DNA of 64,000 bases from Haliotis asinina (GCF_037392515.1 NC_090280.1:29455118-29519117), one strand, 5' to 3'. Shown: positions 10,276-21,848, counted from the stretch's first letter. Translations and numbers: made by a program. Notes: generated from the sequence alone by a model not told the origin.

Positions 10276-10704
10276 GCTGTTCTTTTGTATGACTATTTTG
10301 ACCCTTCTGGTATTCCATACATTCAATGTCAGGTAACAGTTTAAGGAATTCTACCATGCTCTCTAACAGAATTCCAACAGGAGTTGTGGAAGGTAGTTGA
10401 CATATCCAACCAATCAAAAAACACGTAAAATTTGGAACATTTATTTAGACCGAAGGCCATGTCATTCCAAAGAGATAGCTGAGTGGTTTCATGTAAGTCA
10501 CCTGTTGGAAAGCAGAACTTCACATGGGCTAAATACCTACTGTATCTATCCCTTGTATATGTGTGTTTCCAACGCAGAAAAAAGCAATAATTTCTTTACC
10601 TTACCTTAAAAGCCATCCCTGTGTCAAAGCGACTGTGTCGACGGTAACTAGCTCAAAATTGTTTCTTCTGCCCCAACCTCTTTGATCGGTAATGCAACAC
10701 ATCT
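10276..10704 (+). other. Intergenic, unrecognised
   Basis: No supported gene. Short frames on both strands have no recognisable motif. Confidence 0.5.
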
Positions 10705-11604
10705 GCGATGCCACTTCTTATTCCATACACTGATTACATAGTTAGCACAAAAACTTACATCCATGGTCCGATGCAGAGGAAGTGGGACACCCAAGTACGT
10801 ATTAATAAGGTTTATACAATAAAGCCATTTGTTGGTTACATCTGCTTAGGTTGTCAATCCAGATTTGAAGAGGTCATGATGCGACGATGTCGTATTGACC
10901 ATGTTAGATACAGTCACGATTATCTATTGAAAGGCGAAGATTTTCTTCTTTGTATCCCTTCTGCTGAAAGAATGACGGTCAAACATGTCCTGCCTGACTG
11001 TGTTGAGTTTTCCATTACAACGGATACCTATTTCAAAACACGATCTATGAATGATCTTTTTCACTGTCAGTTCTTATGTAATTATGACATTTTTTTGAAA
11101 AATACATTTGTTAAATGATTTGTAAATAGACAAATGTTTTAACATTAGCAGTTTAAATTAGTAACTTATATAGATTGTCAGTAGCTGTATCCTCAAAGGG
11201 GGTTAAACTACTGTAAAATTATTGCCCTCCTAAGAGGGTACGTAAGTCCCAAAACATCCCAAGTAAACTGAAACTTTCCATGTTCTTAATCGTAGCGTGT
11301 ATGCCCTTTTATGAATCCATCTAGGGTCCATGCAGGAAGCAAATGTACCTTAAGTCACCATGGTCTCTGGCATGGTGGCCTACCTTCATTTGCTAGTAGT
11401 CTATAGCCTCACTTTACATTGTGTAGTCATTTCTGGTTAAATGTTTTAGATTTAGTTACTAGTTTAATATGGCTATCTGTGATACACTAGTGGTGTTACT
11501 GGTTGTCGTCAGCTGGGTGTTAGTTTCTAATTTTCGTGATGTAAAATATAATTACTATATGAAATATTGCCGAAGTGACCATGAATATTAACTCACTCAC
11601 TCCA
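10705..11604 (+). mobile_element. ACTC-LINE, 5'-truncated, with readable pol C-terminus
   Basis: Bases 10708-11118 keep an open frame of 136 codons covering the end of pol: PLLIPYTDY, MQRKWDTQVRINK, VGYICLGCQSRFEEVMMRRCRIDHVRY and a C..C-x7-H-x4-C type motif (LLCIPSAERMTVKHVLPDC, first part altered). The 3' UTR follows and the tail ends with AACTCACTCACTCC at ~11604. The frame begins inside the pol sequence, so it is a fragment, not a gene. Confidence 0.85.
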
Positions 11605-11744
11605 ATAATATATACACACTGCCGGCAATGTTCTCAAGATATTAGCTATATCGTGATCATACTAAATCATACTCGAATTCCGTTTTCAAGTAAAACGGAT
11701 ATTTAGATATACTTTGTCTTAGTGCCTCCCGTCTCTTTTGGAAT

Positions 11745-11906
11745 AGGGGTGGTGGGGTAGCCTAATGATTAGAAACGTAAAAGACACCGGTTCGATTCCC
11801 CATATGATCACAATGTGTGAAGCCCATTTCCGGTGTCCCCCGCCGTGTTATCACCAGAATATCTTTACAATTGACATGAGAGCAAGCAAACTCACTCCCT
11901 CACTCA
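11745..11906 (+). mobile_element. SINE-II, tRNA-derived, near-complete
   Basis: A-box-like GGTGGGGTAGCCTAATGATTAG (~11750-11771) and B box GGTTCGATTCCCC (~11789-11801). The body CACAATGTGTGAAGCCCATTTCCGGTGTCCCCCGCC follows, then the tail CAAACTCACTCCCTCACTC. This is the clearest SINE-II copy in the window. Confidence 0.8.
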
Positions 11907-14194
11907 AATCAGATCATTGTTTTCCATAATTCATTTCAAACATTCATACCATCTCTCTAGACTCAGACTGCAGCCGGTTGAATCAATATCATCCCACACG
12001 CAGGTACTTTCACGAGAGGAATTATATGTTGTGAAATGAGAAATGAGATTAAGAAACAACATGGTGAAACATTAGGCAGTTACTAAAACTAGGTCCGAAA
12101 CCCTGGACCTCCCGTGTGTGATCGATTTGCATGTAGCGACTTTATAACCTTGGAACCCAATACCTAAGATGAGCTTGGAAAATCTTGTAACAGTTTTCCA
12201 ATAGGAGACATGCACATAGTAAATGCCCTGTCAAGCCTTCAAGGGTTATTCAGGTCCCGTCTCGTTAAGACGAAGAGTAGTGACGACGCCCTGGAACTCG
12301 CAGATCGCCTAACGATCCGTGGTCACACCATGTTAATTCTGTATCGTTCACTTTTCCTTCCCCTGACATAATTGACACAAAACTGGTACCGTGTCACAAG
12401 GATGAGGTCATGCTGATGTTGAAGGGCAGGTATTGTCGTCTCAGCCTTGTCGTATCCTCCATCTCGTGGATGACATGACCATCTGGTCAACGTGGAGTCT
12501 TCGGTAATAGTGATGGTTTAACCCAATTTCTATCCACGAGACCCGATAAACGCCATCATGCGGTAGTTGTAAGTTAGAAACATGTTCAGCAATTTCTGTA
12601 GCCGTCAAATGCGTCTATGTACGCCAGCATGCGTTGGAGATAAGTCGATCAAGGTTATACGGTCAAAGCACGTTTTACGTAGACTAGACATTATGTCCAC
12701 TTCTGACCAACTTAGAAGTAACGTGTGACGACGATTGCATAATTTACTTACAACTTGTGGCCCCCGTATGAAGGATGTATACGTTGGCATGCGCCTACAA
12801 TTTTGAGCATGCACTTTTCGACGTCCTCACCATACCACGATGCTTCAGCATGCGTTCAACTTTTACATCATGGTGCGACAGGGCCCAAACGTAACATCAC
12901 TAATGAACCCATGAAGCTGGAGGAGGCCAGGACATTTGTTAAACCCATGGTGGAGATGCTGGATAATTGATGATGCATGAACTGTGACCGCCATACAGTA
13001 TACATCCACAAGATTGCTGAGCGTGAGAAAACAGACACTTATCAAACAGGGTACCTTCCACTGATCTGCATACACGCCCTATTGTGGTCAACACAAGAGA
13101 ATCAGGTTAGTATATGACCCTCCCATTACATATGTCTGGCAAATATAGCCAAATGGTCAGAGAAAACATCCATGAGTATTCACCTCCGGACCCGGAGAGC
13201 AAAAGGGTTTGTTGCCTGTGATGTGAAGACTTAGATACTTGTGAATTATGAATCCAACTCTGAAAAACGTTGGTGAAAAACATTTGCTATGAGACCGTAT
13301 GGGAATTTGTCAAGTATTTAGTTCAGAAAAACGTAAAGTAGGTTATGGGAGAAAATATCTTTACCGTTATCTCCTTGTCAGGAATGGCAGGAACGTATGG
13401 AACTGTTTATAGTAACCCTTAAAAGATTGAAGTGCCTCTTTTTGAAACGCCTGTCCACACAAAGCTTCATTACTTACCTTGTTTCAACGTGGAATTATAC
13501 GAGATATCGGAATTTATTGGGGGGCTTTTCAGGAACTTCTACTGAAGGCTGAATGTTTTACTTAAGATACCATCTAATGTGTAATACCTGATGTATAGGT
13601 CTCATATATTTAAGTATGTTTCCGAACAATAGTGAAATTGTCTCTTTGATTGTTCAGAGTGCCTGTGACCACAGCCTGACCTTTCGTATCTGAATCCAGG
13701 TTTGCTGTGTTGGTAAAACCATGAACAATTTGTAAATAATTGATACGTTTGGAATCTGGAAACTAATAACCTTATTACAAATATTCAATACGTTTGCCAG
13801 ATAAACAGACATGCTATCGATCGTTGAAAACATTCAGAATCCTTATCCGAGCGTGCTGCCAGAACTACAAAACACATAAGTATCAGTTTTCTTCAATCTT
13901 GAAAAAAAGCATATGAGGCCGCCTGGAAGCACGGAAGTTTTAAGGATTAACATGAGAGGTCGTATACTTGAATCTATCTATCAGTAACATAGATCGTTTC
14001 ATGCCTGTTGGAAACTACATATCAATTGGTTGCAGTGATATATCCACTGCATGCAACCCCTTCGATAGAGCATTATTCAAATAAGATACCTGACAGCAAT
14101 TCATGAACATACACCTATGAAATGGTTGAAAACATACAATGATCTCTGAACTCCTAGTTTATAGACCCATATTTACTTGTGTATCGTAACATAC
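11907..14194 (+). other. 2.3 kb upstream of gene B, mostly unrecognised
   Basis: I find no gene I can support. A frame ending at 12970 contains a protein-like stretch (NEPMKLEEARTFVKPMVEMLDN), but it has no partner exon and no motif I recognise. The region is less repeat-rich than the rest of the window and could hold distal regulatory DNA of gene B. Confidence 0.45.
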
Positions 14195-14368
14195 AATGAG
14201 CTATTTTATCCTCCTGCAACTAGTTTTAACATCCTGTAATATACTAATAGTTTTTATATTGTCCCTCGATGGCAGATATTCAGGTATAACAAGAATAAAC
14301 TAGTTCCAGTCACAACAAGGCTGAAATATTGCTGATGTGACTTTAAATGTTCACGCTCTCACTCGCCT
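14195..14368 (+). mobile_element. ACTC-LINE 3' tail fragment
   Basis: Decayed 3' UTR end with CAGTCACAACAAGGCTGAAATATTGCTGATGTGACTTTAAATG and CACTCGC. About 170 bp survive. Confidence 0.65.
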
Positions 14369-14379
14369 GTCGATTGGAA

Positions 14380-14540
14380 ATAATCGATTGTGGACCAGAC
14401 ACTCCAGTGATCAGCAGCTTCTGCATCTATTTACGCAACTGAAATACGATGACATGTCAGCGAGCCTGACCACCTGATCCAGTTAGTCGTCTCTTGCGAC
14501 AAGTATGGGTTGCTGAAGACCAGTTCTAACCCTTTACAGA
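14380..14540 (-). mobile_element. SINE-III fragment
   Basis: The plus strand reads GGACCAGACACTCCAGTGATCAGCAGC ... GACATGTCAGCGAGCCTGACCACCTGATCCAGTTAGTCG ... GGGTTGCTGAAG, the reverse of SINE-III. The head (CCCGGGGTAG) has mutated to AACCCTTTACAG. It lies ~190 bp before the gene B start codon. Confidence 0.7.
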
Positions 14541-14724
14541 TATGATGCTTGAGGGGATGACTCTGTTTAGACAGAGACACGTTTCCATACCACTTACTTT
14601 ATCTACTCTTATCTCAAACATGTTTTGACTATTACCTGAGGACTGTCATGTGCTACTTTCCCACGTTGGCCACAACCCTGAAACAAACATTTAAAAGCAG
14701 AATTTCTTGATAGCAGCATGTGAA

Positions 14725-14952
14725 ATGTTGCTACCGGTTCTGTACACCTTATTGCTGTGGGGAGCAGCGTCCTCTGACACAACTGTCACGATCTACAACG
14801 AGTGGCTGTCCCAGGGTGGACGTATGCACTATGAAGTTGAACGGTGGAACAAAGTTAATGGGCTCACCCAGTTGAACCTAATACCAAATATGAAATCCAT
14901 CCGAGCAGCTGCCGGGCGCTGGGTGAACAGAGACATAAACCTTTTTCCAAAT
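14725..14952 (+). CDS. GH86-like secreted glycoside hydrolase, gene B, exon 1 of 3
   Basis: Encodes residues 1-76: signal peptide MLLPVLYTLLLWGAASS, then DTTVTIYNEWLSQGGRMHYE and a C-terminal GRWVNRDINLFPN. The ATG at 14725 is chosen by alignment with A and D. The frame runs upstream only to a TTG. Compared with A and D it lacks two codons between NRD and NLF, and the KCKSI motif reads NMKSI, so one Cys shared by A and D is absent. The donor is GTACGT at phase 0. A TTTAAAAG at 14690-14697 lies 28-35 bp before the ATG. Confidence 0.82.
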
Positions 14953-15019
14953 GTACGTATTAGGTAAAACATTATACAGAAAGAAAAGATTTTGGAAAAT
15001 GTGTGATTTCGATGTACTG

Positions 15020-15255
15020 CTGTTCAAGCAGACGCCTCCCCACGGTGCTTAGTAAGGTGATCTACATTGACTTTCTCCATCTATATTGCCTTAATTCTTA
15101 AATACTTTTAAGTATACATCTGTAAGTGTTACGTTGTTAACCCAACCGTTGACAGGGATGCCTAGTTCAATTTTATTTTTTATGAATCTATGATTTGATT
15201 TACTCGCATGGCTGAAATACTGCCAATGTCACCTAACTCGCTCACACACTCCAAC
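15020..15255 (+). mobile_element. ACTC-LINE 3' UTR fragment (gene B intron 1)
   Basis: Shows 'cctccccacggtgcttagtaaggtgatctac' and a tail ACTCGCATGGCTGAAATACTGCCAATGTCACCTAACTCGCTCACACACTC. It is strongly decayed. Confidence 0.6.
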
Positions 15256-15394
15256 AAAGTCTATGCTTTGCCATGCGATGGAAATGAGGCAGTTAATGTG
15301 TAGGAAATAATACATACTTTAATGATCACGGGACAGGTCTCCTATCGGTATGTCTGGAACAGACTACATTGCTACACTGCTGAATCTCTGTTTC

Positions 15395-15665
15395 TGTAAG
15401 TCCCCTTGATCCCAAGTATCGTGATATACCTTCGACTGTTGGTAATCTATAGTCCGTTTGCATAAAGATAGAAATAGTGTTTTATGCTCACATGCTACTT
15501 TGCAGTATAATTCTGTGAAAAATAGGTTATTTCACTGTCCTTAGTAGACAGGTAAGTACACAAGTTTGTATGTAACATAATTTTCATTTATACATAAAAC
15601 TTTGAAAGTCGCGATACCGTTGAAATACTGCCCATGTGATTGTAATTTTAACTCGCTCACTCAAT
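15395..15665 (+). mobile_element. ACTC-LINE 3' UTR fragment (gene B intron 1)
   Basis: Shows 'gtaagtccccttgatcccaagtatcgtgatataccttcgactgttgg' and a tail CGCGATACCGTTGAAATACTGCCCATGTGATTG followed by AACTCGCTCACTCA. Confidence 0.65.
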
Positions 15666-15673
15666 CTGTTATT

Positions 15674-15835
15674 TGTTGAAAAGATTTATCTGTTTCAAAC
15701 CCAGAGATATTCTGTTGAAAAGTGGTTTCAAACACAGATATTCATCGGTGTTTATTTCGTTAGTTGTTTCAAACATAGGATATTCTGCGATACTCAGTGG
15801 TTTCAAACAAAGATAAATTCAGTGATGCTAAGTGG
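15674..15835 (+). repeat. Degenerate minisatellite, about 4 units (gene B intron 1)
   Basis: Units centre on TTTCAAACMYAGRDATA-like cores near 15695, 15726, 15765 and 15802, each followed by TTC.GYGATRCT or similar, with spacing of about 31-39 bp. No known family. Another short ACTC-LINE tail fragment (GATATGGCTGAGATATTGCC) follows at ~15838-15882. Confidence 0.6.
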
Positions 15836-16061
15836 TAAAGATATGGCTGAGATATTGCCAGTGTGACTCACTCGCTCACTTTTTATGTTATAATTTCCTA
15901 AATATGATATCATTTTACGTTCCATGCTAGTTTCAATCTCTACTTTGGTGACAGATTTTGTAACATCACATTGTAAAGTATTTACGTTTGACATTATGTC
16001 ATTGATGATGTCCCCAGAATGGAACGGCATCTAAGTTCTTGTCAATGTATTTTTTTTTCAG

Positions 16062-16206
16062 TGGCCTCAAAGCCACAGTCACCATGGCTACCCAGACCCT
16101 ACATATCTCCAGGACCACGCGCTCCAGTCAAAAACGTGGTCATGGTATATGCAACAACTCAGTAACTATGGGAACAACATCGCTAACATTGTCTGGAACA
16201 TAGAAG
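16062..16206 (+). CDS. GH86-like glycoside hydrolase, gene B, exon 2 of 3
   Basis: Encodes residues 77-124 plus one base: WPQSHSHHGYPDPTYLQ ... NYGNNIANIVWNIE. The acceptor follows a strong T run (TTTTTTTTCAG) and the donor is g then GTATGA. Length (145 nt) and phase 1 match the paralogues. The frame is open but contains no ATG-initiated stretch long enough to stand out alone. Confidence 0.83.
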
Positions 16207-16243
16207 GTATGAGACGTTACTAAACTCTTTTAGAGAGAGCTTG

Positions 16244-17318
16244 TGCCACTGTCATTGGATATAGAAGAATATCTTCTCGACTACCCAAGTACAGCTGTAT
16301 TTTCACAACAGAAAAGCTAACGCTATCTTACCAACTCTTAAATATATAAAAGATATCGTAAATATTTACAACACATAACATTTTCCGATTCTCTTTATGT
16401 CTTCAGACTATCACAAATCTTTCTTGTAAACATCCACTCTTAATAGAAAGTATTGAATTGTATAATTATCTTGCTATTGGCCAATGCGACATCGTGATCT
16501 GTTGGTTATCTTTTTGGAATCCCTGGTAATACGATGGGCGACTTCAATGCCAAATTAAATCTGTGACGCCACTTCTTATTTGATACACTAATTACAAAGC
16601 TAGCCGATGCAGAAGAAGTATGACACCCTAGCAGGTATCAATAAATAACATGCAATGAAACCATATCCGTTACACTCACTTGGGTTGTCAGTCCAGATTT
16701 GAAGACGTCGTTATGCAACCATGTCGCATTGGCCATATATGATATACGCACGAATATTTTATGAACGGCGAAGATCCTCCTTTTCCATCGCGTGTGAATC
16801 ACTGTCTAGAACATCCCGATAGACTGTGTTTAGTATTCCATCACTAGGGATACCTATTTCAAATCAAGAACTACGAACGATCTTTTTAACAATATCAGTT
16901 CACATTTAATTATTGCATTGGTAAAAAAAAATGAGAATTGTTATTATTATTAAATTGATTTGTAATTAGATAAATATTTTAGGATTGGAACTTTGAATTA
17001 GTAACTCAGATGGTTAGTGGCTGAATCATCGAGGAGGCTAAGGTACTGTAAAATTATTGTCCTCCTGACACGGTAAGTAAATCGCAAAACATTACAATTA
17101 CATTAAACTTTCCACTGTTTATAATCGTAGCATTTGTGTCTTTTTAATTTTGGGCTAGATGTGTCTAAATCGATAACAGCTGAAGTGTAAATCTAGCTAG
17201 ACCCTATATAGGGTAAATGTACTGTAATTCCACATGGTCTCCAGTGTGGCACCAAGTTTGTCACGATATGGCTGAAATATTGACGCTGTGACTTTGAACT
17301 CACTCACTCACTCTCTCA
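16244..17318 (+). mobile_element. ACTC-LINE, 5'-truncated, RNase H to tail (gene B intron 2)
   Basis: Begins ~40 bp after exon 2 with TGTGCCACTGTCATTGGAT (the ACATVIGS motif of RNase H). It passes through degraded 'tccttctt..cttcaggctat' and 'ggccaatgcgacatcgt..tctgttggtta' segments (CWLPSHVG). It then covers the zinc-motif region and the 3' UTR to AACTCACTCACTCACTCTC. Several frame breaks make it non-coding. Confidence 0.8.
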
Positions 17319-17528
17319 GCGATGTATACAATCACCACCAAAAGTAACGTGAATAGTGTGAAATGAAGGTATTGACAATGAATAAAACATGGCATTTTTT
17401 TGACTAACTTTACTTTCAAAAAAGTCAGCGATAACTCGAAAAAAGCACTTGGTATGTTTATTTTTCACATGACAGGAAAATCCAATAAATCAATTTGGAA
17501 ACCTTAACGGGAAACACACGTTAACGTC

Positions 17529-18187
17529 AATAGTGAGTGAGTGAGTTAATATTTAACGTCACATCGGCAATCTTGCAGCCATATCGTGACGAGAACAGTC
17601 TTGAAAAGAGGAATCTATATATATATAGTAAACAACCTGTCAACGAAGGACAGTAAAACAACTAGAGTATCACAATAATAAATAAAACTAGCTTGGAAAG
17701 TTAAAACTAACATCATTATTCAGACAATACCATAAAAACAGGCTCTATAGATCGAGAACAACTGAAGGTAGATCACCATACGAGAGGCCATGGGGACTTT
17801 TGCTACCTGCATAGACCCTAGCTGGATTTACACCATCCCCTCAGCTGCTGGAGATTGTATGCAAGATTAGCCACAAATTAAAATGACAGAAATACTACAG
17901 CTACAAAAAAATGGAAGATTAAATTTGACCTCAAATGTTTTGGGACTTACGTACCCTCTCAGGAGGACAATTATTTTACGGTACTTCAACACCCTTCGAG
18001 GATACAGCCGCTAACGATCTCAGTTACTAATTCAACTTCCTATCATAAAATGTTTATATATTTACAAGTCAGATAACAAATCTAATTCTTTTAAATATGC
18101 AAAAATTAAATGAGAACTTAAGCTACTAAAAAGGTCCATCATAGTTCTTGATTTGAAATAATTGTCCCTTGTGATGGAGTTAACGTC
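17529..18187 (-). mobile_element. ACTC-LINE, 5'-truncated 3' end (gene B intron 2)
   Basis: The tail GTGAGTGAGTTAATATTTAACGTCACATCGGCAATC starts at 17529. The 3' UTR and the last ~36 codons of pol (NSITRDNYFKSRTMMDLF...LKELDLLSDL) end at ~18187. Directly beyond, on the same strand, lies the end of a Tc1/mariner transposase, so an open frame at 18062-18361 spans both and is a chance chimera. Confidence 0.8.
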
Positions 18188-19165
18188 AATAACGGCTGTG
18201 ACCCCCATTGGCATCAGTAACATATCACCTCCCAATGCTGTTGAAGGGACGTCGAATGGACCTGTTGGGAATGTTGTTATAAGCGTCAACAACATTCCGT
18301 TGTAGTCGTTGCAAGTTATCTGTGCGTGCTTACTGTTGGTGAACTTGTCTTTCCATCTCATCCCAGAGGCGTTCGATGGGATTCAAATCAAAGCTGGCTA
18401 ATCATTGTATGAATGTTGTTGATCTGGAAGAATGTCTGTGTCAGTCTTGCAGTGTGCACTCCCGCTTTATCGTGCTGAAAAACAAGATGACGTCTTCGAA
18501 AGAAAACTGGACGAATTACTAGTGTCAACACTTCGTCGATTCAGGGCTGCGCATTAACACCCCTACCAAGACCGTGCGAATTGGTCTGAAAGATTACATG
18601 TTGTACATGTCGCCCAAACTTATTTCACCCCAAAACATGAGGGAAGGCCTTGCTCAATGATCTCTCTCCAAAACACATGGTTCTGAGAATCTTTCACCTT
18701 GACGACGTCATATTTTCACTCTGCCTTCTGAGATGACGATGCAAAAGCGACTTTCATCTGAGACGACGATGTTCTGCCACTATCCATTGCACCATTTGCG
18801 ATGGACTGCCGCCCAGTTCAGTCCAGCACGTCAAAAGTGCTCGAAGGCAAAGTAAACCAGAGTATGATGGCGACGTGTGGGTCTGCTGTGTCTTCCTACG
18901 GTCTTACATGCTGTTGTGGTAGTTGGTATGAAGCAACTTGTCAAATGAGAGGTCACAATGGAGTGGTCTTGCCAGTGTGACGTTTACACGTGGACGTCCG
19001 CCACGAGGGTGGTCAGCAACAGTGTTTGTCTGCTGATAGTGGTCAGATGAACTGATGAGTTCCATAATGCCTGGCGACGCGTTGGAAGCTCCAACCTGCT
19101 GCCTCAATAGTCCCTACAGCTCTCTGACGTTCGGTAGCTCTTAAACGGGACTGTTAAACGGTCAC
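18188..19165 (-). mobile_element. Tc1/mariner-like DNA transposon relic
   Basis: Minus-strand fragments in transposase order: a helix-turn-helix end with TNTVADHPRGGRPRVNV (~18970-19040), VVSDESRFC (~18755), HDKAGVHTARLTQTFFQ (~18460), DLNPIERLWDEM (~18375) and the C-terminal NNIPNRSIRR ... DANGGHSRY (~18190-18270). These are the DDE-domain landmarks of Tc1/mariner transposases. The frame is broken by several stops and shifts. I could not place the terminal inverted repeats with confidence. It is an old, immobile copy in gene B intron 2. Confidence 0.8.
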
Positions 19166-19579
19166 TGTTGTGAACATGCGAACACAGACGTTAAGCAGTA
19201 ACATCTATCATCGGCATCATAAGAGCAAGAGCATCATGGAAATAATGTCATTCTATTTCAAGACCTGTCTCGGCACTACGTTCACATCAGCGATGTGTGA
19301 CGTCACATACGCTGTGTCTGTAGTAAACAGGTTTTGGCTCGAAAAACAGCATTAACGGAATCAATTACATATCAGAAAGCCACTGTTGATTTACGTCACA
19401 GTAGATATTGAGGAATGTCGCGTTTCTTTTGGCGGTGAGTATAAAAAGAGTGATATAGCGTTAGAGAGAGATACCTTGGACAAAGCCAACCTCGAACAGG
19501 TGTCCCAGTGTCTAATGATAATCTGAATGCTTTACCTTTTACAGTTTTTGTCCTATCAGTCTATGGTGCAGGTACTGGT

Positions 19580-19795
19580 CCTTGAAGATCCGGGGTAGAA
19601 TAGGTGTCCAGAAACTCATGCTTGCCACAAAAGGCGACTATCCTTGTTGTAAGAGGCGACTAATGTGATCAGTTGGTCAGTCGTCCTGACTTGGTTGATA
19701 CGTCATCGGTTCCCCACTGCGCATATCAGTTTTCATGCTGGTCTGATCCAAACGAGTGCGGCATAAACATAACTTTACTCACTCACTCTTGTGCG
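19580..19795 (+). mobile_element. SINE-III copy (gene B intron 2)
   Basis: Reads CCTTGAAGATCCGGGGTAGAATAGG ... AAGAGGCGACTAATGTGATCAGTTGGTCAG ... TCATCGGTTCCC ... GAGTGCGGCATAAACATAACTTTACTCACTCACTC. Internal deletion has removed the CCAGACTCGATTATT block. No clean target-site duplication seen. Confidence 0.7.
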
Positions 19796-19899
19796 AGTTC
19801 TATTCAGCTAGTAAATGGGCATTGGGGACACAAAACCTGCAACTGGAAATTATTACGGCCCAGCAATTCACTTTCTTATTTACTCAGTCATTTTATTAT

Positions 19900-20196
19900 C
19901 ACGGACTTCTGGTGTCTGCCATTCATAAATCCCAAAACATTCGAGGCAAATGTTGTTCTACATTTGTTGTTTATGATTATAACAAAAGATCAATACAATC
20001 GCCAGTGCCTGAAGGGATGGTGTAAATCCAGCAGTACTTAAGTCCTAATGGATCCAAGTATGGTGATCTACCTTCAGTTTTTGGCGTTACTATAGCCTCT
20101 TTTTATGTTCTAATGTATTGTATTTATTGTGCATGCAAAATATTTCTCATCAAAAATGTTGCGAGGATGACGTTAAATTTTTAACTCAGTCACTCG
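19900..20196 (+). mobile_element. ACTC-LINE 3' UTR fragment (gene B intron 2)
   Basis: Family segments 'cataaatcccaaaacattcgaggc', 'cgccagtgcctgaagggatggtgtaaatccagc' and 'ccaagtatggtgatctaccttcagtt' are seen, with a decayed tail ending TTTTTAACTCAGTCACTCG. Confidence 0.7.
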
Positions 20197-20224
20197 ACCC
20201 TTACATTATCTCTTCTCACACATG

Positions 20225-20387
20225 TTTCTGTCACGTAGTGGTAAAGACTCACTTGTCATGCTGAAGACCCCTGTTCAGTTCCGTATATGGGAATAATACG
20301 GGAATAATGCGTGAAGGCCAGTTTTTGCAATGATACTGATGGAAAATTCCTAAAAGTAGAATGAAAATGAACTCACTCGCTCATGTT
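20225..20387 (+). mobile_element. SINE-II whose tail abuts the exon 3 acceptor of gene B
   Basis: Decayed tRNA-like head (GTAGTGGTAAAGACTC; B-box-like TGTTCAGTTCC), body GTGAAGGCCAGTTTTTGC, and tail AATGAACTCACTCGCTCATG. Only TTCCAG separates the tail from exon 3. The pyrimidine-rich stretch upstream of this acceptor is therefore SINE-derived, unlike A (long T/C run) and C/D (TTATTTACAG). Confidence 0.65.
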
Positions 20388-20391
20388 CCAG

Positions 20392-21848
20392 GTAGACACT
20401 GGCCCGCCTGGATAGATAAGTCTCATCATCATGGCGGATTCCCAAACAATGTTGACGCTGCATCAGAGTTTGTATCGCTGATGGTTCAGAGTGCCAAGGA
20501 CTACACAGGCGGTCGCCTTCCCCACATATTTGAGGTCATCAATGAACCTGACTGGTACGAAGATGTTATTGACCCACAAACGAATATAGACTTTCACAGA
20601 GCCGTGGCCGACAAGCTGAAATCACGATTTGGAATGGAAGTTGCCGGACCGTCGTACACTAGTATGGCATTACGACAAGCAGATGAAAATAACTTCAGCT
20701 CCTGGAAAAGAACTGCAAAGTTTCTGGACATGTCTCTTGATCACTTGGACTTTTTCTCGTTCCATTCCTACAACTATCTGCATATCTCAGGTGGAAGCCA
20801 TACCAACTCTGGCATCAACGAAGCTCGTCTGGTTGCTTCTCTTGACATGGTGGAGAATTATTCCCATATCAAGAAAGGAAAGAACGTTCAGCTAATTAAC
20901 ACTGAATTTGGATTAGGCGTGTCAGGAGTTCCAGCCGGTTTTGAAAATGGACTAATAGACTTTCAGACCATTTATCAATCAAACGGCTTCATGTTTACTT
21001 TCCTTAACCTGAGAGAGTTTATCGACAGAGTTACCGTATTTCTCTTTTCGAATGAGCAATATCCAGGTCATCCTTCCCTTCGGAATTCCTTATTTACAAT
21101 GCAAGGACAACCTCGTGAGATGACAAAATTCTTCACGTTATGGAAAAATTTTATTTATGACCACAGATTCCTCCGTATCTCCAGTCAATACAATGGACAG
21201 GAGAGAGTAGTTGCATCACTCGCCCTTGCAAATCCTCACACAAAAGAGATGATGGTTCTACTCCACAACTATGGAAGTAAATTCGAGAATGTTAAACTGG
21301 ACTTTCCCAACAACTGGCTTAACCCTTCCTCTGGTGAAGAAACATGCGTTCTGCTCGACAATGGCAATCCATCTATTCATGCCAATTACCATTTCGACAG
21401 GTCTAAGCTTCATGGCACCGTCGATCTGCCTGGATCGTCAACCTGCTTCTACAAGTTTAAAACTAACTACAACTTTAATGGAATACGCACGGATAACGAG
21501 AACACATACTATGGCAAGAAAATGATCATCCCTATCAGCAACGGACATGCACAGACAACCATCGATCTACCCAGCTCCGGATACCATTCATCGTATCTTA
21601 GAGTAGGAATTAGCCGCGACAAGAATGCCAATGCAAAACCCAAGACCGTTGTCTTCAATGGCCACACGTTATCTTCGAGTTACATGTTGTTTGATGCCAC
21701 AAAGGTTAACAGGAAAACAAAGTGGAACGTGTGGGTCTTCATGGTTCCGGCATCACAGGTCCACACGTCAAATACAGTGACCATGACATTTGATGGAAAC
21801 GGTGGTCACGTGACATCCGTCGCACTGGTTGCTGGCAAGCTTCATTAG
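20392..21848 (+). CDS. GH86-like secreted glycoside hydrolase, gene B, exon 3 of 3 (catalytic exon)
   Basis: Encodes residues 125-609 and the stop TAG; same length as in gene A (1457 nt). The acceptor is GTTCCAG, and the first codons read R-H-W-P-A-W in place of L-N/S-W-P-D-W in the other copies. Catalytic Glu176 lies in FEVINEPDW and Glu296 in INTEFG. HLDFFSFHSYNYL, the ETCV/STCFYKF pair and the C-terminal MTFDGNGGHVTSVAL all persist. No stop or shift is seen. Predicted role as for gene A: secreted hydrolysis of an algal galactan. An upstream ATG at 20361 lies in SINE/intron sequence and is not used in this model. Alternative: a diverged clan GH-A enzyme with another substrate. Confidence 0.85.

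Noticed and set aside
12755-12970. 71-codon frame with a protein-like end (LEEARTFVKPMVEMLDN)
   Set aside because: No start context, splice partner or family recognised, so it was kept only as a remark in the spacer entry.
20361-20391. ATG at 20361 as the start of a single-exon gene B
   Set aside because: Those codons lie in the SINE tail and intron. The exon 1 and 2 homologues and the acceptor AG at 20390-20391 support splicing.
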